The translations under genes and the position numbers were made by a program. 64,000 nucleotides of DNA from a bacterium (lineage in GTDB: Bacteria; UBP13; UBA5359): NCBI GenBank assembly GCA_028685295.1, contig JAQUEL010000004.1:1-64000 (forward strand). The letters run 5' to 3'. Positions 49,716-59,714 of this stretch are shown here, piece after piece. Each line of letters opens with the position of its first letter. The first letter of the stretch is position 1. The notes below the pieces were generated by a model that made no database searches, was not told the DNA's origin, and was given only the letters and a program-made list of their open reading frames with translations.

Positions 49716-52193
49716 ATGAAAAAGTACGATTTTCGAGCTATTGAAGAGAAATGGCAGCGTCGCTGGGAGGATGAGGATACCTTCAAGGTCGAATTACAAC
49801 CTGAGCAGCCGAAATACTATCTGTTGGAGATGTTCCCATATCCCTCCGGGCGTATACATATGGGGCATGTTCGCAATTATTCCATCGGCGATGTAATGGC
49901 CCGTTATCGTCATATGCGTGGGTACAATGTACTCCATCCTATGGGTTGGGATGCCTTTGGATTACCTGCGGAGAACGCCGCCATCCAGCATGGCGTACAC
50001 CCGGCCGAATGGACTCTAAGCAATATAGCCAATATGCGTAAGCAACTTAAATCATTAGGCTATAGCTATGCTTGGCATCGTGAGGTGACAACCTGTCTGC
50101 CGGATTACTACAAATGGACACAGTGGTTTTTTACCAAGCTCTGGGAAAAGGATCTGGTTTACCGGGCTTCGGGTCAGGTTAACTGGTGCGAAGCCTGCGC
50201 CACTGTGCTGGCTAATGAGCAGGTAGCAAATGGAGAGTGCTGGCGTTGCGGCACCCCTGTGATTCAAAAGGAACTGGAACAATGGTACTTGAAGATCACC
50301 GCTTATGCAGAAGAACTCCTGAATGATCTGGATACGCTGGAGGGGTGGCCGGAGCGCGTTCGTATTATGCAATCCAACTGGATAGGACGCAGCGAGGGGG
50401 CACGTATAGATTTCCGTTTACCGAATGATAAGATATTGCCCGTATTCACTACTCGTCCGGATACCGTCTACGGTGTAACCTATCTGGCCCTGGCAGCTGA
50501 AAATCCGTTGGCAAAAGAGCTTTCCAGCGGTACCCCTCAGGAAGAAGAAGTCAGGGCGTTTATTGAGCGCATGCAGCATCGGACCACTGCTCAACGTGGC
50601 GATACCGCTGAGAAGGAAGGCGTTTTTACCGGTGCATATGCGATAAATCCGCTTAACGGTACCAAGGTTCCCATATGGGTGGCTAATTATGTATTGATGG
50701 AATATGGCACCGGAGCCGTTATGGCTGTGCCGGCACATGATCAGAGAGACTTTGAATTTGCTCAGCAGTACGGCCTGGCGGTGCGTCGCGTCATTGCCGG
50801 TCCCGATACATCCCGGGATGAAATGGCCCAGGCCTATGTGGATGACGGCGTTATGATGAATTCCGGGCACTTTAACGGACGTAATAACCGGGAGGCTATG
50901 TCCGATATCATTGATTACATTGCCGTACAGGGCTTTGGCGAACGTAATGTCAATTACCGGCTGCGCGATTGGCTGATATCACGTCAGCGTTATTGGGGAG
51001 CGCCTATTCCCATGGTATACTGCGAGAAATGCGGCTGGAAGGCAGTGCCGGAGGAGAGCCTGCCGGTGATACTGCCGGAAAACGTGGCTTTTTCTCCAGA
51101 AGGGCAATCACCATTAACCGAAGCACGCGAATTTATTGATGTGGATTGCCCTGTTTGCAGTGGTCCCGCTTACAGAGAGACCGATACCATGGATACGTTT
51201 ATCGATTCGTCTTGGTATTTTTTGCGTTATGCAGACCCTCATAACGATAGAACGCCGTTTAGTCGCGATTGTGCTGACCACTGGTTACCTGTCGACCAAT
51301 ATATCGGTGGTATTGAGCATGCAGTTATGCATCTGCTCTATGCCCGTTTCTTCACCAAGGTCATACGCGATATAGGACTGACGAGCGTATCGGAACCCTT
51401 TGCCAATCTGCTTACTCAGGGCATGGTTATCAAAGATGGTTCCAAAATGTCTAAATCCAAGGGCAATGTAGTGCATCCCAATGAGATCATAGAGCGCTAT
51501 GGTGCCGATACTGCACGCCTCTTTATCTTGTTTGCTTCACCGCCGGAACGCGATCTGGAGTGGAGTGACCGTGGCGTGGAGGGATCTTTCCGTTTCCTCA
51601 GCCGTATCTGGCGATTGGTAAACAGTGCATTGCCTGTGTTGAACGGCTGCCAGGGGACTGATGTCAGTAATGATGCGGCTGATCTCGGCAAGCTACGACG
51701 ATATATTCACAGCACCATAAAGCGCGTCAGTGAAGATATTGAGATCAGGCTGCATTTCAATACCGCCATCAGCGCGATTATGGAACTGGTAAATATGATG
51801 GCTGACAAGCTGCCGCATCTGGAAAGCGGTCGGGCCTCGGCAGATTATGCGGCTGAATACCGTAACGGCCTGGAAACCATAGTGATGCTGCTTGTACCTT
51901 TCACGCCGCATATTTCTGAAGAGCTCTGGCAAAAGTTGGGGCATGAGACTATGGCATATCTTCAGCCCTGGCCGACATGGCGTGAGGAATATCTGCATCG
52001 TGAAGAGATTACCATTGTTGTCCAGATAAACGGCAAGGTGCGTGACAGGCTGACGGTGGAGAGCGGTATCAGCGAGGAAGGTCTTAAAGAAGCAGCGCTG
52101 TCGTCAGAGCGAACGGCCAAGTTTCTAAGTGGATTGACAGTGCGAAAAGTAGTTGTAGTTCCCGGCAGGCTGGTTAATATAGTAGCTTCCTGA
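49716..52193 (+). CDS. leuS: Leucyl-tRNA synthetase
   Basis: 825 residues, bacterial length. HIGH motif as HMGHVRNYSIGD, an editing CP1 domain (about 220-400, with GTGAVMAVPAHDQRDFEFA), zinc-type Cys groups (CEACATVLAN, CWRCG) and the KMSKS as SKMSKSKGN. It charges tRNA-Leu and clears misactivated amino acids. The ATG has AGGAGAAAATC upstream. Confidence 0.97.
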   Translation: MKKYDFRAIEEKWQRRWEDEDTFKVELQPEQPKYYLLEMFPYPSGRIHMGHVRNYSIGDVMARYRHMRGYNVLHPMGWDAFGLPAENAAIQHGVHPAEWTLSNIANMRKQLKSLGYSYAWHREVTTCLPDYYKWTQWFFTKLWEKDLVYRASGQVNWCEACATVLANEQVANGECWRCGTPVIQKELEQWYLKITAYAEELLNDLDTLEGWPERVRIMQSNWIGRSEGARIDFRLPNDKILPVFTTRPDTVYGVTYLALAAENPLAKELSSGTPQEEEVRAFIERMQHRTTAQRGDTAEKEGVFTGAYAINPLNGTKVPIWVANYVLMEYGTGAVMAVPAHDQRDFEFAQQYGLAVRRVIAGPDTSRDEMAQAYVDDGVMMNSGHFNGRNNREAMSDIIDYIAVQGFGERNVNYRLRDWLISRQRYWGAPIPMVYCEKCGWKAVPEESLPVILPENVAFSPEGQSPLTEAREFIDVDCPVCSGPAYRETDTMDTFIDSSWYFLRYADPHNDRTPFSRDCADHWLPVDQYIGGIEHAVMHLLYARFFTKVIRDIGLTSVSEPFANLLTQGMVIKDGSKMSKSKGNVVHPNEIIERYGADTARLFILFASPPERDLEWSDRGVEGSFRFLSRIWRLVNSALPVLNGCQGTDVSNDAADLGKLRRYIHSTIKRVSEDIEIRLHFNTAISAIMELVNMMADKLPHLESGRASADYAAEYRNGLETIVMLLVPFTPHISEELWQKLGHETMAYLQPWPTWREEYLHREEITIVVQINGKVRDRLTVESGISEEGLKEAALSSERTAKFLSGLTVRKVVVVPGRLVNIVAS

Positions 52194-52205
52194 TTCGGAA
52201 GCTAC
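52182..52205 (+). other. Hairpin at the leuS stop codon
   Basis: GTAGCTTCC (52182-52190) and GGAAGCTAC (52197-52205) form a nine-pair stem that includes the stop codon region. No U-run follows. It overlaps the candidate comEA -35. Confidence 0.4.
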
Positions 52206-52229
52206 AAAGCGTTGAGGCCTGTTTATAAT
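52201..52229 (+). promoter_or_regulatory. Possible promoter for comEA
   Basis: TATAAT at 52224-52229 with a poor -35 (GCTACA) 17 bp upstream, 38 nt before the comEA start. No ComK-type box is recognisable. Confidence 0.4.
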
Positions 52230-52267
52230 ACTTGTAAAAGCTTGTTTGTTAGCTTGGAGGGCATCTT

Positions 52268-52867
52268 TTGCTGAGTAATCTTAGCAGACAACAGCAGATA
52301 GCGCTTGTGGCGGTGGCAGCGGTGGTCCTGGCTCTTATCGGGCACCGAACGCTGATTAAGCACGGGGGTGAAACTCTGCCGCTGGAAACTATATCCCCTG
52401 CTGTATTGAATACCGACAAAATTATTGCGGAGCAGGATAATACTATCTGCCTGGTGCATGTTTGCGGTGCCGTTTTGCGGCCGGGTGTTTATCGTCTATC
52501 TAAGGGCAGTCGGGTTTACCAGGCTATTGAGACGGCTGGAGGAGCTACCGGTTGGGCAGACACTTCAGCCTTGAATATGGCTGCGCCGGTGCATGATGGA
52601 CAAAGGATAGAGATTCCGGTCAGGGGAACCGGCGCCTCGGCTCAATCCTCCGGGAAGGGGGCATTATCAAACGGGCCTGTTGACTTGAATACTGCCGATG
52701 AAGAACAGCTCGACACCCTGCCGGGAGTAGGTCCGGCTACAGCCAGGAAAATTATAGAATACAGGGATAAGAACGGCTCCTTTCGCCATACCGATGATCT
52801 GATGAAAATCCCCGGCATAGGCCGTAAGAAATACGATAAGCTCAAAGATCACGTTTGCATAAATTGA
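52268..52867 (+). CDS. comEA: Competence DNA receptor ComEA
   Basis: 199 residues from TTG 52268 (TTGGAGGGC upstream). One membrane helix (about residues 9-25), an SLBB domain (about 60-115, VHVCGAVLRPGVY), then a linker and two helix-hairpin-helix motifs (LNTADEEQLDTLPGVGP and LMKIPGIGRKKYDKLKDH). It binds incoming DNA at the cell surface and hands it to ComEC, the next gene. Confidence 0.93.
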   Translation: MLSNLSRQQQIALVAVAAVVLALIGHRTLIKHGGETLPLETISPAVLNTDKIIAEQDNTICLVHVCGAVLRPGVYRLSKGSRVYQAIETAGGATGWADTSALNMAAPVHDGQRIEIPVRGTGASAQSSGKGALSNGPVDLNTADEEQLDTLPGVGPATARKIIEYRDKNGSFRHTDDLMKIPGIGRKKYDKLKDHVCIN

Positions 52868-52874
52868 GGCTGTC

Positions 52875-55148
52875 ATGAATCCCTTGCTATGGCCGGCTGT
52901 ATCGCTTGTTTCAGGCATAATAATCCAGCCTTATTTGTCTTTGACGGCTGTTGCCTGGATATTGATAGCGTTGTTTGCCTTATCAGGTGCGGCTATCTGT
53001 CTATGGGCCGATAAAAAAGGAACTGCTTCTCTTTTTAATGATAATCGGTTATTTCCACTTTTTATAATATTGCTTTTCATTGCTATAGGCGCTGCACGCT
53101 CGGAGAGCTATGGCCGGACCGTTACTCCGCCAGGTCAGAATGGAGAGGTTGAGCTTCTCTTCAAAGTGACGGAGAATCCGGTGAAGAGGGAAGGAAAGCT
53201 CTATATCACCGGCCGAGCGTTGAAACTCTGGCATGAGGGCAGAGAGAACCATTGGGAGGCTCCATTACGTCTGATAATCAGGGGGGCTGAATTGCCTGCC
53301 TGGAATGATTTGCTGCAAGTCAACGGACGCCTGATCTCCTTTGGACATGGCCGTTATCTTCTGCTGGGCGACTATATGGAGATCACCGGGCAAGCTGCTT
53401 CCAGTGCCTGGAATAGAGGATTGCACAGGCTAAGGCAGCGTCTTCTGGATATTAACAGGCGTACGCTGGGGCAGGAGCAGGCAGCTCTGATGAACGCTAT
53501 GGTGCTGGGGGATGGTTCAGCTATAGATACAGAGCTGTCAGATGCTTTCCGTAGAACAGGAACAATCCATACATTGGTAGTGTCCGGTCTTCATGTGGCA
53601 TTTATTCTGGGCTGTGTCATTGCCGGTTTTAGATGCCTGGGGTTCTCTGCACGTACTGCCGCTGCTGGTGCTGCACTCGTTATTTTGCTTTATGCTATAA
53701 TAGTAGGCAGGCAGCCATCAATAGCCCGGGCTGCCGTTATGGCGCTGATCGGTCTGGCAGGAATAGTTTTTGGGCGCCGTGGTAATAATCTGAACAGTCT
53801 GGCTGGGGCGGCCTTGTTGATTTTGCTCTTCAACCCCTGGTCTCTTTACGAGCCGGGCTTTCAGCTCTCCTTTTCCGCCGTTTTGGGTTTGATAACTCTG
53901 ACCCCTGTCCTGGAGCGTTACCTCTGTTTTATGCCCCGCTGGATTGCTTTGGCGCTGGCAGCTTCTGCCGGAGCACAGTTAGCTGTAATGCCCATTATTG
54001 CCAGGCATTTTGGAACAATATCGCCGCTCTCACCTTTGGCAAATCTGCTGGTGGTTCCCCTTATCTCGCCTGCAGTTCCCTTGGGGCTGGCGGCGGATCT
54101 GCTGGGCCTGATCAGTTTATCACCGGCACAGGGAGTGAACCTGGTCAATCAGGGATTGCTGGTGTTGGTGGCTGCCCTGATACGGTTGCTGGACAAGGTA
54201 CCCTTTATGTCTTTGACTATAGCTTCACCGTCGCTTTGGACGATAGGATGCTATTATCTCTGTCTGGCTGCCCTGGTCCGCTACGGTTCTGATGTGAGGA
54301 AGAATCGTAAGTTGAACAAAGTGATCATATATGCACTGCTGATTATTGTAGCCATGGTTGTAACCGGATACTATGCTGACAGATTTGACAGCCGTCTGCA
54401 AGTAACCTTTCTCGATGTAGGCCAGGGTGACGCGGTGCTCATTCGTTTGCCAAACGGTGAAAAGGTTCTTATTGACGGCGGGCAAACACCACTGGCAACA
54501 CGGCTCAGAAGTATGGGTATCGGCCGGCTCAGAGCCGTTATTCTGACACATCCGCATTATGATCATTTGGGTGGACTGCTCTCTGTTGTTAGTGGAATAA
54601 AGGTCGATGAGGTTCTTGATAGTTGTCGGCCGCACAGTTCATCAGCTTACAAGCGCTTTCTTCTGGAGATAAAGAAAAGACACATTCCGTTTAGACAGGC
54701 GAAACGGGGACTGGTTCTATCCGGCGGTGGCGCTGTCATAACTGTGCTTAGTCCAAGTAAGGAGCTCTTACAAGGCATGGATTTTAATCTTAATAACGGC
54801 TCCATAGTTTGCCGTCTGGATTACGGCAAGGCATCTTTTCTCTTTACCGGTGATATCGAGCAGGCTGGAGAAGAAGCTCTGTCCGGATGCCGGCTTGGCG
54901 CCCGGGTATTGAAAGTGCCTCATCACGGTAGTAGAATATCATGTAGCACATCATTTCTAAAAGCGGTCAGGCCGATGGCTGCCATTATCTCCGTAGGCCG
55001 CAATAATGATTACGGGCATCCCGATAGAGAAGTTCTGCAACGATTACAGCAAGCGGGTGTCAGGATTTATCGCACGGACCAACATGGCAGTGTAATTGTA
55101 GATACAGATGGTCGGAGCCTGAAGATAAGGAGTGAGCGGGAACGATGA
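52875..55148 (+). CDS. comEC: DNA uptake channel ComEC/Rec2
   Basis: 757 residues. N-terminal membrane spans and a DUF4131-like domain, the competence domain (TIHTLVVSGLHVAFILG through the hydrophobic core) and a C-terminal metallo-beta-lactamase domain (VTFLDVGQGDAVLI, THPHYDHLGG, FTGDIE, VPHHGS). It carries single-stranded DNA through the membrane; the MBL part may degrade the other strand. The stop overlaps the next gene by 4 nt. Confidence 0.95.
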   Translation: MNPLLWPAVSLVSGIIIQPYLSLTAVAWILIALFALSGAAICLWADKKGTASLFNDNRLFPLFIILLFIAIGAARSESYGRTVTPPGQNGEVELLFKVTENPVKREGKLYITGRALKLWHEGRENHWEAPLRLIIRGAELPAWNDLLQVNGRLISFGHGRYLLLGDYMEITGQAASSAWNRGLHRLRQRLLDINRRTLGQEQAALMNAMVLGDGSAIDTELSDAFRRTGTIHTLVVSGLHVAFILGCVIAGFRCLGFSARTAAAGAALVILLYAIIVGRQPSIARAAVMALIGLAGIVFGRRGNNLNSLAGAALLILLFNPWSLYEPGFQLSFSAVLGLITLTPVLERYLCFMPRWIALALAASAGAQLAVMPIIARHFGTISPLSPLANLLVVPLISPAVPLGLAADLLGLISLSPAQGVNLVNQGLLVLVAALIRLLDKVPFMSLTIASPSLWTIGCYYLCLAALVRYGSDVRKNRKLNKVIIYALLIIVAMVVTGYYADRFDSRLQVTFLDVGQGDAVLIRLPNGEKVLIDGGQTPLATRLRSMGIGRLRAVILTHPHYDHLGGLLSVVSGIKVDEVLDSCRPHSSSAYKRFLLEIKKRHIPFRQAKRGLVLSGGGAVITVLSPSKELLQGMDFNLNNGSIVCRLDYGKASFLFTGDIEQAGEEALSGCRLGARVLKVPHHGSRISCSTSFLKAVRPMAAIISVGRNNDYGHPDREVLQRLQQAGVRIYRTDQHGSVIVDTDGRSLKIRSERER

Positions 55149-55372
55149 AAGGGAAGAGTATCATCGCCGTAGTCGATCGCATTGAGAACGATAAAGTCAT
55201 CCTCATAACTAATAAAGGTGCGGAAATTGCAATTGCTTCTTCTGTTCTGCCAGAGGCCGAGGAAGGAGACGTCATTTATTGTCTTCTGAGACTGGATAAA
55301 GTTATCGGGCATAGACGGAAGAAGGATGTGCAGGAGCTTCTCAAGGAACTTGGAGCATCAGATGAAGATTGA
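55145..55372 (+). CDS. DUF3006-like small protein
   Basis: 75 residues, mostly beta: SIIAVVDRIENDKVILITN, then a Glu-rich turn (LPEAEEGD) and a basic tail. Proteins of this type are often encoded beside ComEC-like MBL genes. It overlaps comEC by 4 nt and holA by 11 nt, so its expression is coupled to both. Function is unknown. Confidence 0.75.
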   Translation: MKGKSIIAVVDRIENDKVILITNKGAEIAIASSVLPEAEEGDVIYCLLRLDKVIGHRRKKDVQELLKELGASDED

Positions 55373-56450
55373 TGCTTATAATGCAGTTGCTTTTCTTAAA
55401 AAGGAAGCAGTAATGCCCATATATTTGCTGGCCGGTCCCGGAGATTTTCCCTATGAGGGACTGCTGCGCATGATTGCATCTCGTGTCATCGGCCCGGATA
55501 CGGGGCTCAGGGATATGGATAATCTGAATCTGAGCGTATCCGGGTTGGCCGATGCTTTGGACGAAGCTTCTACGCTGTCACTCTTTGGAGGTGGGCAGGT
55601 GCTGTTATTGCGCTCACCGCAAGCTATCAGTGATGCTGATATCAAGCTTTTGGAGCAATATTTAGAAAGCCCCGATCCGGCTACTGTTATAGTCATTCTC
55701 TTCACTTATGATAGGGAAGATGAGCAAGGCGGGCGCATCCCTGCGCCCAAAGCATCTCTGGCCCGCCTGGTGGAAAAGAGAGGGGTTTACATTAATCTTA
55801 CCTTTGCCAGCGGTAAGAAATACGGCCATGATGCACAGGAAACAGAGCGCCTGCTGCGGCTGATAGGTGAACGCGGACGACGTGCCGGCAAGCGTTTCAG
55901 CCGGTCTGCTGCTCAAATGCTTATTGATATGGCCGGAGGTAGCGCAGGACTGCTCTTCTCTGAAGCCGACAAGGCGATAGCCTATGTTGGTGCTGAAGAG
56001 GAGATAAAACCAGCGGATATCGTCGCTATCGGCTGCCATAATGCTGAAGCCGATATCTTTGAAATGATAGATGGCCTGGGACAAGGAAAACGAGCGCAGG
56101 CATTGAAGATCTTTTCACGCCTGTGGGAGATGCTGCCCATGCCGGACAGCGGCAAGGCTATCTATATCGTTACCATGCTGGCCAGGCATTTTCGCTTTCT
56201 GTTGCAAGGAGCAGCCTTGAAAAGGGAAGAGAAGGGCAAGTTTTTGCCTGAGGATAAAAAAATATCGCTGGCGGCTCAGCATCCCTTTGTCCAACGTAAA
56301 ATAGCTTTGCAGGCTGCGCATTACGGCCTGCGACGAGCCGCACAGGCGTTGGTAAAGTTTCATCAACTGGATAGAGATCTAAAATCCGGTGCAGTTATCG
56401 ATGAACGTTCTTCTATTGAACTTCTTCTGGTAAGTCTTCAGTCTGAGTAG
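55362..56450 (+). CDS. holA: DNA polymerase III subunit delta
   Basis: 362 residues from ATG 55362 (TTGGAG upstream), starting KIDAYNAVAFLKKEAVMPIY. Clamp-loader delta domains: an N-terminal ATPase-like fold without a canonical Walker A, and a C-terminal collar (about 240-360). It opens the sliding clamp. The comEC-holA order is common in Firmicutes. The gene ends 13 nt inside the convergent araC-type gene. Confidence 0.9.
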   Translation: MKIDAYNAVAFLKKEAVMPIYLLAGPGDFPYEGLLRMIASRVIGPDTGLRDMDNLNLSVSGLADALDEASTLSLFGGGQVLLLRSPQAISDADIKLLEQYLESPDPATVIVILFTYDREDEQGGRIPAPKASLARLVEKRGVYINLTFASGKKYGHDAQETERLLRLIGERGRRAGKRFSRSAAQMLIDMAGGSAGLLFSEADKAIAYVGAEEEIKPADIVAIGCHNAEADIFEMIDGLGQGKRAQALKIFSRLWEMLPMPDSGKAIYIVTMLARHFRFLLQGAALKREEKGKFLPEDKKISLAAQHPFVQRKIALQAAHYGLRRAAQALVKFHQLDRDLKSGAVIDERSSIELLLVSLQSE

Positions 56451-57319
56451 CAGCAGTTATCCTGGGTGTTAACCCCGGGAGGGCAGGCCCGGTAAGCCAG
56501 TGGAGAGCATCCGTAAGTCTTGCGAAAGGCCTTGGAGAAGACCAGTTGATCGCCATATCCCACCGACACAGCTACTTCATTTACAGTTAGTTCGGTGCTT
56601 TTAAGCAGATTAGCGGCTCTGCGCATGCGTACGTTCAGCAGGTATGACATGGGGGGGAGCCCCGTGCCTTCCTTGAAGATACGACAGAAATAACTGCGGT
56701 TCAGCCCGGCCTGAGCGGCAATATCAGCGATTCTCAAGCGCTTATAGTAGTTGGCCTCAATAAAGTTTCTAGCCCAATTCACGTAAAGGCGTTCTTCGCC
56801 CTTTTCGTTCTGCTCTGCGGGTGTCTGTGACGCTTCATCCATTAGCGATGAAATGAAGAGATTGAGCATGCCCTGTAAATGGAGAATGTCGCTCTGTTTG
56901 ATAGCTATGGCCCCCTGCATCTGCAGCAGAAGCTGAAGTGTTCGGCTCTTTGTATCAAAATTAACGATAGGTTTTTCTTTTGACAATCCTGCAACTGCCA
57001 GATAATCAGCTGCCATAATACCGCCAAAGCCAAGCCAGGCATATGTCCAGGGATCGGCAGCGTCAGCCTCATAATACGTCAAGACATCCGGGTATATTAG
57101 AAAGCCTTGTCCCTGGTGAAGTTCCCATATCTGATCACCAAGGCGGAATATCCCTTTGCCGTTTATGATCAGATGGATAAGATAATTGCCCCTGACTGCA
57201 GGACCAAAGGAATGCGACGGAGTACATGCCTCCATACCGCAAAAGAGAAAATGAAGATCAATACTTCTGTATATACGGCGCTTACCCGGTGTGGTGCCGG
57301 TGCTTTTAATAGTATGCAT
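56438..57319 (-). CDS. AraC family transcriptional regulator
   Basis: 293 residues. N-terminal cupin-like sensing domain (about 20-160, with INGKGIFRLGDQIWELH) and a C-terminal double helix-turn-helix (about 190-285, LRIADIAAQAGLNRSYFCRI and VNEVAVSVGYGDQLVFSKAF). It is divergent from the GH4 gene and most likely controls it in response to the sugar. Confidence 0.88.
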   Translation of the reverse strand: MHTIKSTGTTPGKRRIYRSIDLHFLFCGMEACTPSHSFGPAVRGNYLIHLIINGKGIFRLGDQIWELHQGQGFLIYPDVLTYYEADAADPWTYAWLGFGGIMAADYLAVAGLSKEKPIVNFDTKSRTLQLLLQMQGAIAIKQSDILHLQGMLNLFISSLMDEASQTPAEQNEKGEERLYVNWARNFIEANYYKRLRIADIAAQAGLNRSYFCRIFKEGTGLPPMSYLLNVRMRRAANLLKSTELTVNEVAVSVGYGDQLVFSKAFRKTYGCSPLAYRACPPGVNTQDNCCYSD

Positions 57320-57379
57320 AAGTCACATTTTACCATAAAGAGTCAACATAATGGAATATTTTATAGATATGCAATCTGA

Positions 57380-57385
57380 TATAAT
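57380..57385 (+). promoter_or_regulatory. Extended -10 promoter of the GH4 gene
   Basis: TATAAT at 57380-57385 preceded by TGA; the -35 position (TATTTT) is weak. Weak -35 plus extended -10 in a divergent region suits activation by the adjacent AraC-type regulator. Confidence 0.5.
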
Positions 57386-57445
57386 ACAATCACAGCATTA
57401 ATAACTGCGCATAAAATGTGCAAATTAAGAGAGAGGAAGATAGAT

Positions 57446-58786
57446 ATGCCGAAAAAAATAGCCTTTATAGGAGCCGGAAGTTTTGGATTTACCAGAAGGC
57501 TGGTCAATGATATATTGACCTATCCGGCTTTATCCGATGCCGTCATTACCCTTATGGATATAGATGCCGAACGACTGTCTTTTATCAAGGCGGCGGTAGA
57601 TAAGATAGTGGCGGCCGGCAATTATTCTGCTCGGGTGGAGGCAACCCTGGACAGGGGAGAAGCCCTTACCGGAGCCGATGGTGTAATCTGCACCATCTTG
57701 CAGGGCGGGGTAGAAGTCTTCCGTAAAGACGTGGAGATCCCTAAAGAATATGGCGTTGATATCAACGTAGGGGATACCAGAGGGCCGGCCGGCATTTTTA
57801 GAGCGTTACGTACTATCCCGGTGATGCTGGATATCTGCAGGGATATAGAACGCTATTGCCCGCAAGCTGTCTTTCTTAATTACACCAATCCTATGGCTAT
57901 GCTCTGCCGGGCTATGCAGGAGAAATTCCCGGAATTGACTATCAGCGGACTCTGCCACAGTGTACAGGGAACAGCTGAAATGCTTGCCAAATGGATAGGC
58001 GCACCTATGGAAGAGGTAACCTTTCTTTGTGCCGGTATAAATCACCAGGCCTGGTATCTTGATTACAAGTGGAACGGTCGGGATGCTTATCCTCTGCTCA
58101 GGGAGGCGATCAAAAAACCTGAGATATACAAGGAGGAACAGGTTCGTAACGAGATGTTCATCCATCTGGGCTACTATGTTACCGAATCCAGTGGGCATAA
58201 CTCCGAATACAATGCCTGGTTTAGGAAGCGTCCGGATCTGATAGAGAAATATTGCACACACGGCACGGGATGGAATCCCGGAATTTATGCTTATATCCGA
58301 GATCATTACCTGGAAACAGCGAACACCTGGCGGAATAATATCAAAGAAGAACTGGCCAAGCCGATTGAGCTGCAGAGAGGAAATGAGTATGCCTCCAGTA
58401 TCTTCAATGCCGTCATAGGCGATGGTACCCCATATGAGTTTAATGGCAACGTGCGCAATTTCGGCCTGATAGATAATCTACCTGAAGGCTGTTGTGTGGA
58501 GGTGCCGGTCCTGGCTTCACACCGTGGGCTGGATCCTTTACATGTTGGGAAATTGCCGCCACAACTGGCCCTGATGAACAATATCAGCGCCAGATGCGAG
58601 GAATTAGCGGTAGAAGGAAGCCTGGCAGGAGACAAGGAGATGATCTACCAGGCGATATATTTTGACCCGCTGACCTCCGCCGTGCTCAGCCTGGCTGAGA
58701 TCAGGGAGATGGTGGATAAGATGTTTGCAGCCAATGCTGATTGGCTGACGCAGTTCAAGCCGGCAAAAGTTTCGATAAGGATCTGA
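57446..58786 (+). CDS. GH4 family alpha-galactosidase/glucosidase
   Basis: 446 residues from ATG 57446 (GAGAGGAAG upstream). NAD-binding [12 protein letters not shown], then [27 protein letters not shown] (metal Cys and His) and [10 protein letters not shown] mark GH4, which uses NAD+ and Mn2+ redox chemistry. It is closest to the melA-type alpha-galactosidase group by eye. No transporter or PTS gene is adjacent. Confidence 0.85.
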   Translation: MPKKIAFIGAGSFGFTRRLVNDILTYPALSDAVITLMDIDAERLSFIKAAVDKIVAAGNYSARVEATLDRGEALTGADGVICTILQGGVEVFRKDVEIPKEYGVDINVGDTRGPAGIFRALRTIPVMLDICRDIERYCPQAVFLNYTNPMAMLCRAMQEKFPELTISGLCHSVQGTAEMLAKWIGAPMEEVTFLCAGINHQAWYLDYKWNGRDAYPLLREAIKKPEIYKEEQVRNEMFIHLGYYVTESSGHNSEYNAWFRKRPDLIEKYCTHGTGWNPGIYAYIRDHYLETANTWRNNIKEELAKPIELQRGNEYASSIFNAVIGDGTPYEFNGNVRNFGLIDNLPEGCCVEVPVLASHRGLDPLHVGKLPPQLALMNNISARCEELAVEGSLAGDKEMIYQAIYFDPLTSAVLSLAEIREMVDKMFAANADWLTQFKPAKVSIRI

Positions 58787-58797
58787 TGAAACATTTA

Positions 58798-58840
58798 CCT
58801 GCAGGCAAGGATAAAGTATAATTATGTCCTTGCCTGCAGG
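58798..58840 (+). terminator. Perfect 14-bp stem after the GH4 gene
   Basis: CCTGCAGGCAAGGA (58798-58811) and its exact complement (58827-58840) flank a 15-nt loop. No immediate U-run, though GTTTTCT lies 8 nt on. It may be a terminator of the GH4 transcript or a protein-binding site. Confidence 0.55.
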
Positions 58841-58865
58841 CAGATCGAGTTTTCTGATATTTGCA

Positions 58866-58894
58866 TTGACATAAGCTTATGCCGATGATAAAAT
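58866..58894 (+). promoter_or_regulatory. tRNA-Phe promoter
   Basis: TTGACA at 58866-58871, 17 bp, TAAAAT at 58889-58894, 30 nt before the tRNA. Confidence 0.85.
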
Positions 58895-58924
58895 AATCAA
58901 GCTTCCTTTGAAATGGGAGCGTGT

Positions 58925-59000
<76 letters not shown>

Positions 59001-59019
59001 TTTTTTTCATAGTGGTATT

Positions 59020-59057
59020 GCGGGTTTCGAGGTTTTCCTGAAACCCGCTTATTTTTT
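59020..59057 (+). terminator. Terminator of tRNA-Phe
   Basis: GCGGGTTTC (59020-59028) pairs with GAAACCCGC (59040-59048), followed by TTATTTTTTA. The T-run coincides with the stop codon of the recombinase remnant on the other strand. Confidence 0.85.
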
Positions 59058-59371
59058 ATCTTTTCCATTTACAACAGAACTTACAACAAAATGGGGCAGT
59101 AATTTATCGGAAAGACTGGCTACAGCACGGGCTTTCATATCGGGGAAGATATGCGTGTAGATGTTGGCGGTAGTGCCTATATCGGCATGGCCTAGATAAT
59201 CGCTGACCTGCTTTATGTCCTGCACGTCCTCATATAAGAGTGTGGCGCAGGTGTGGCAAAAAGCATGCAGACGGGGCTTTTCCGGCAGCCGTATATCATC
59301 CTCTGTCCAGCTTTTTTGTTGTAAGCGGCAACGATTGCCTTGAAGCGCCGGCGGATATTTTTTGTCTGGAG
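59049..59371 (-). pseudogene. Tyrosine recombinase (integrase) C-terminal remnant
   Basis: On the minus strand the last ~85 codons read as the catalytic end of a phage/ICE-type integrase: LPEKPRLHAFCHTCATLLYE, VSDYLGHADIGTTANIYTHI, then a tail to TAA. The active-site Arg (normally HxLRHT) is Cys, the Tyr and His remain. Upstream, IRRRFKAIVAAYNKKAG is in another frame, so there is a frameshift near 59276, and that frame hits a stop near 59370. N-terminal domains are absent. It is a decayed element beside tRNA-Phe. Confidence 0.85.
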
Positions 59372-59426
59372 GATTTACTATATGGATAGGGGTATTATCA
59401 GGGTTAAATTTTTACCCCTTAAGGGA

Positions 59427-59455
59427 TTGACAAAAGAACAAGTGTTTGCTATCCT
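59427..59455 (+). promoter_or_regulatory. Promoter of the RHH/PIN pair
   Basis: TTGACA at 59427-59432, 17 bp, TATCCT at 59450-59455, 18 nt before the ATG. An imperfect palindrome, AGGGTTAAATTTTTACCCCT (59399-59418), lies just upstream and could be the autoregulatory site bound by the RHH protein. Confidence 0.65.
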
Positions 59456-59473
59456 GCCATGGGAGGTATCGAT

Positions 59474-59698
59474 ATGGCAAAAATAAACGTTTCTTTACCT
59501 AATGAAGTTATCGTTTGTCTTGATGAAGATGCTCGCCGGCATGGTCTGACCAGGTCAGAGTATATTCGCCGGTCTGTAGAGCTGTATGCGCGTTACCTGC
59601 ATTTAGAGGAGAAGGTGGAAAAGAGAATACAGACTTTGAAAAATGCTGTCACAAAGCAGGACACTTTGGCCGAGCGTCTGGCAGAATATGTTGCCTGA
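59474..59698 (+). CDS. Ribbon-helix-helix protein, probable antitoxin
   Basis: 74 residues from ATG 59474 with GGGAGG at 59461. INVSLPNEVIVCLDEDARR, then GLTRSEYIRRSVELYARY, fits the CopG/RHH fold, followed by a helical tail. The following gene is a PIN-like protein, so a VapBC-type toxin-antitoxin arrangement is likely. It sits in the old integration scar. Confidence 0.8.
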   Translation: MAKINVSLPNEVIVCLDEDARRHGLTRSEYIRRSVELYARYLHLEEKVEKRIQTLKNAVTKQDTLAERLAEYVA

Positions 59699-59714
59699 AG
59701 GTGATGAGGAGGTA

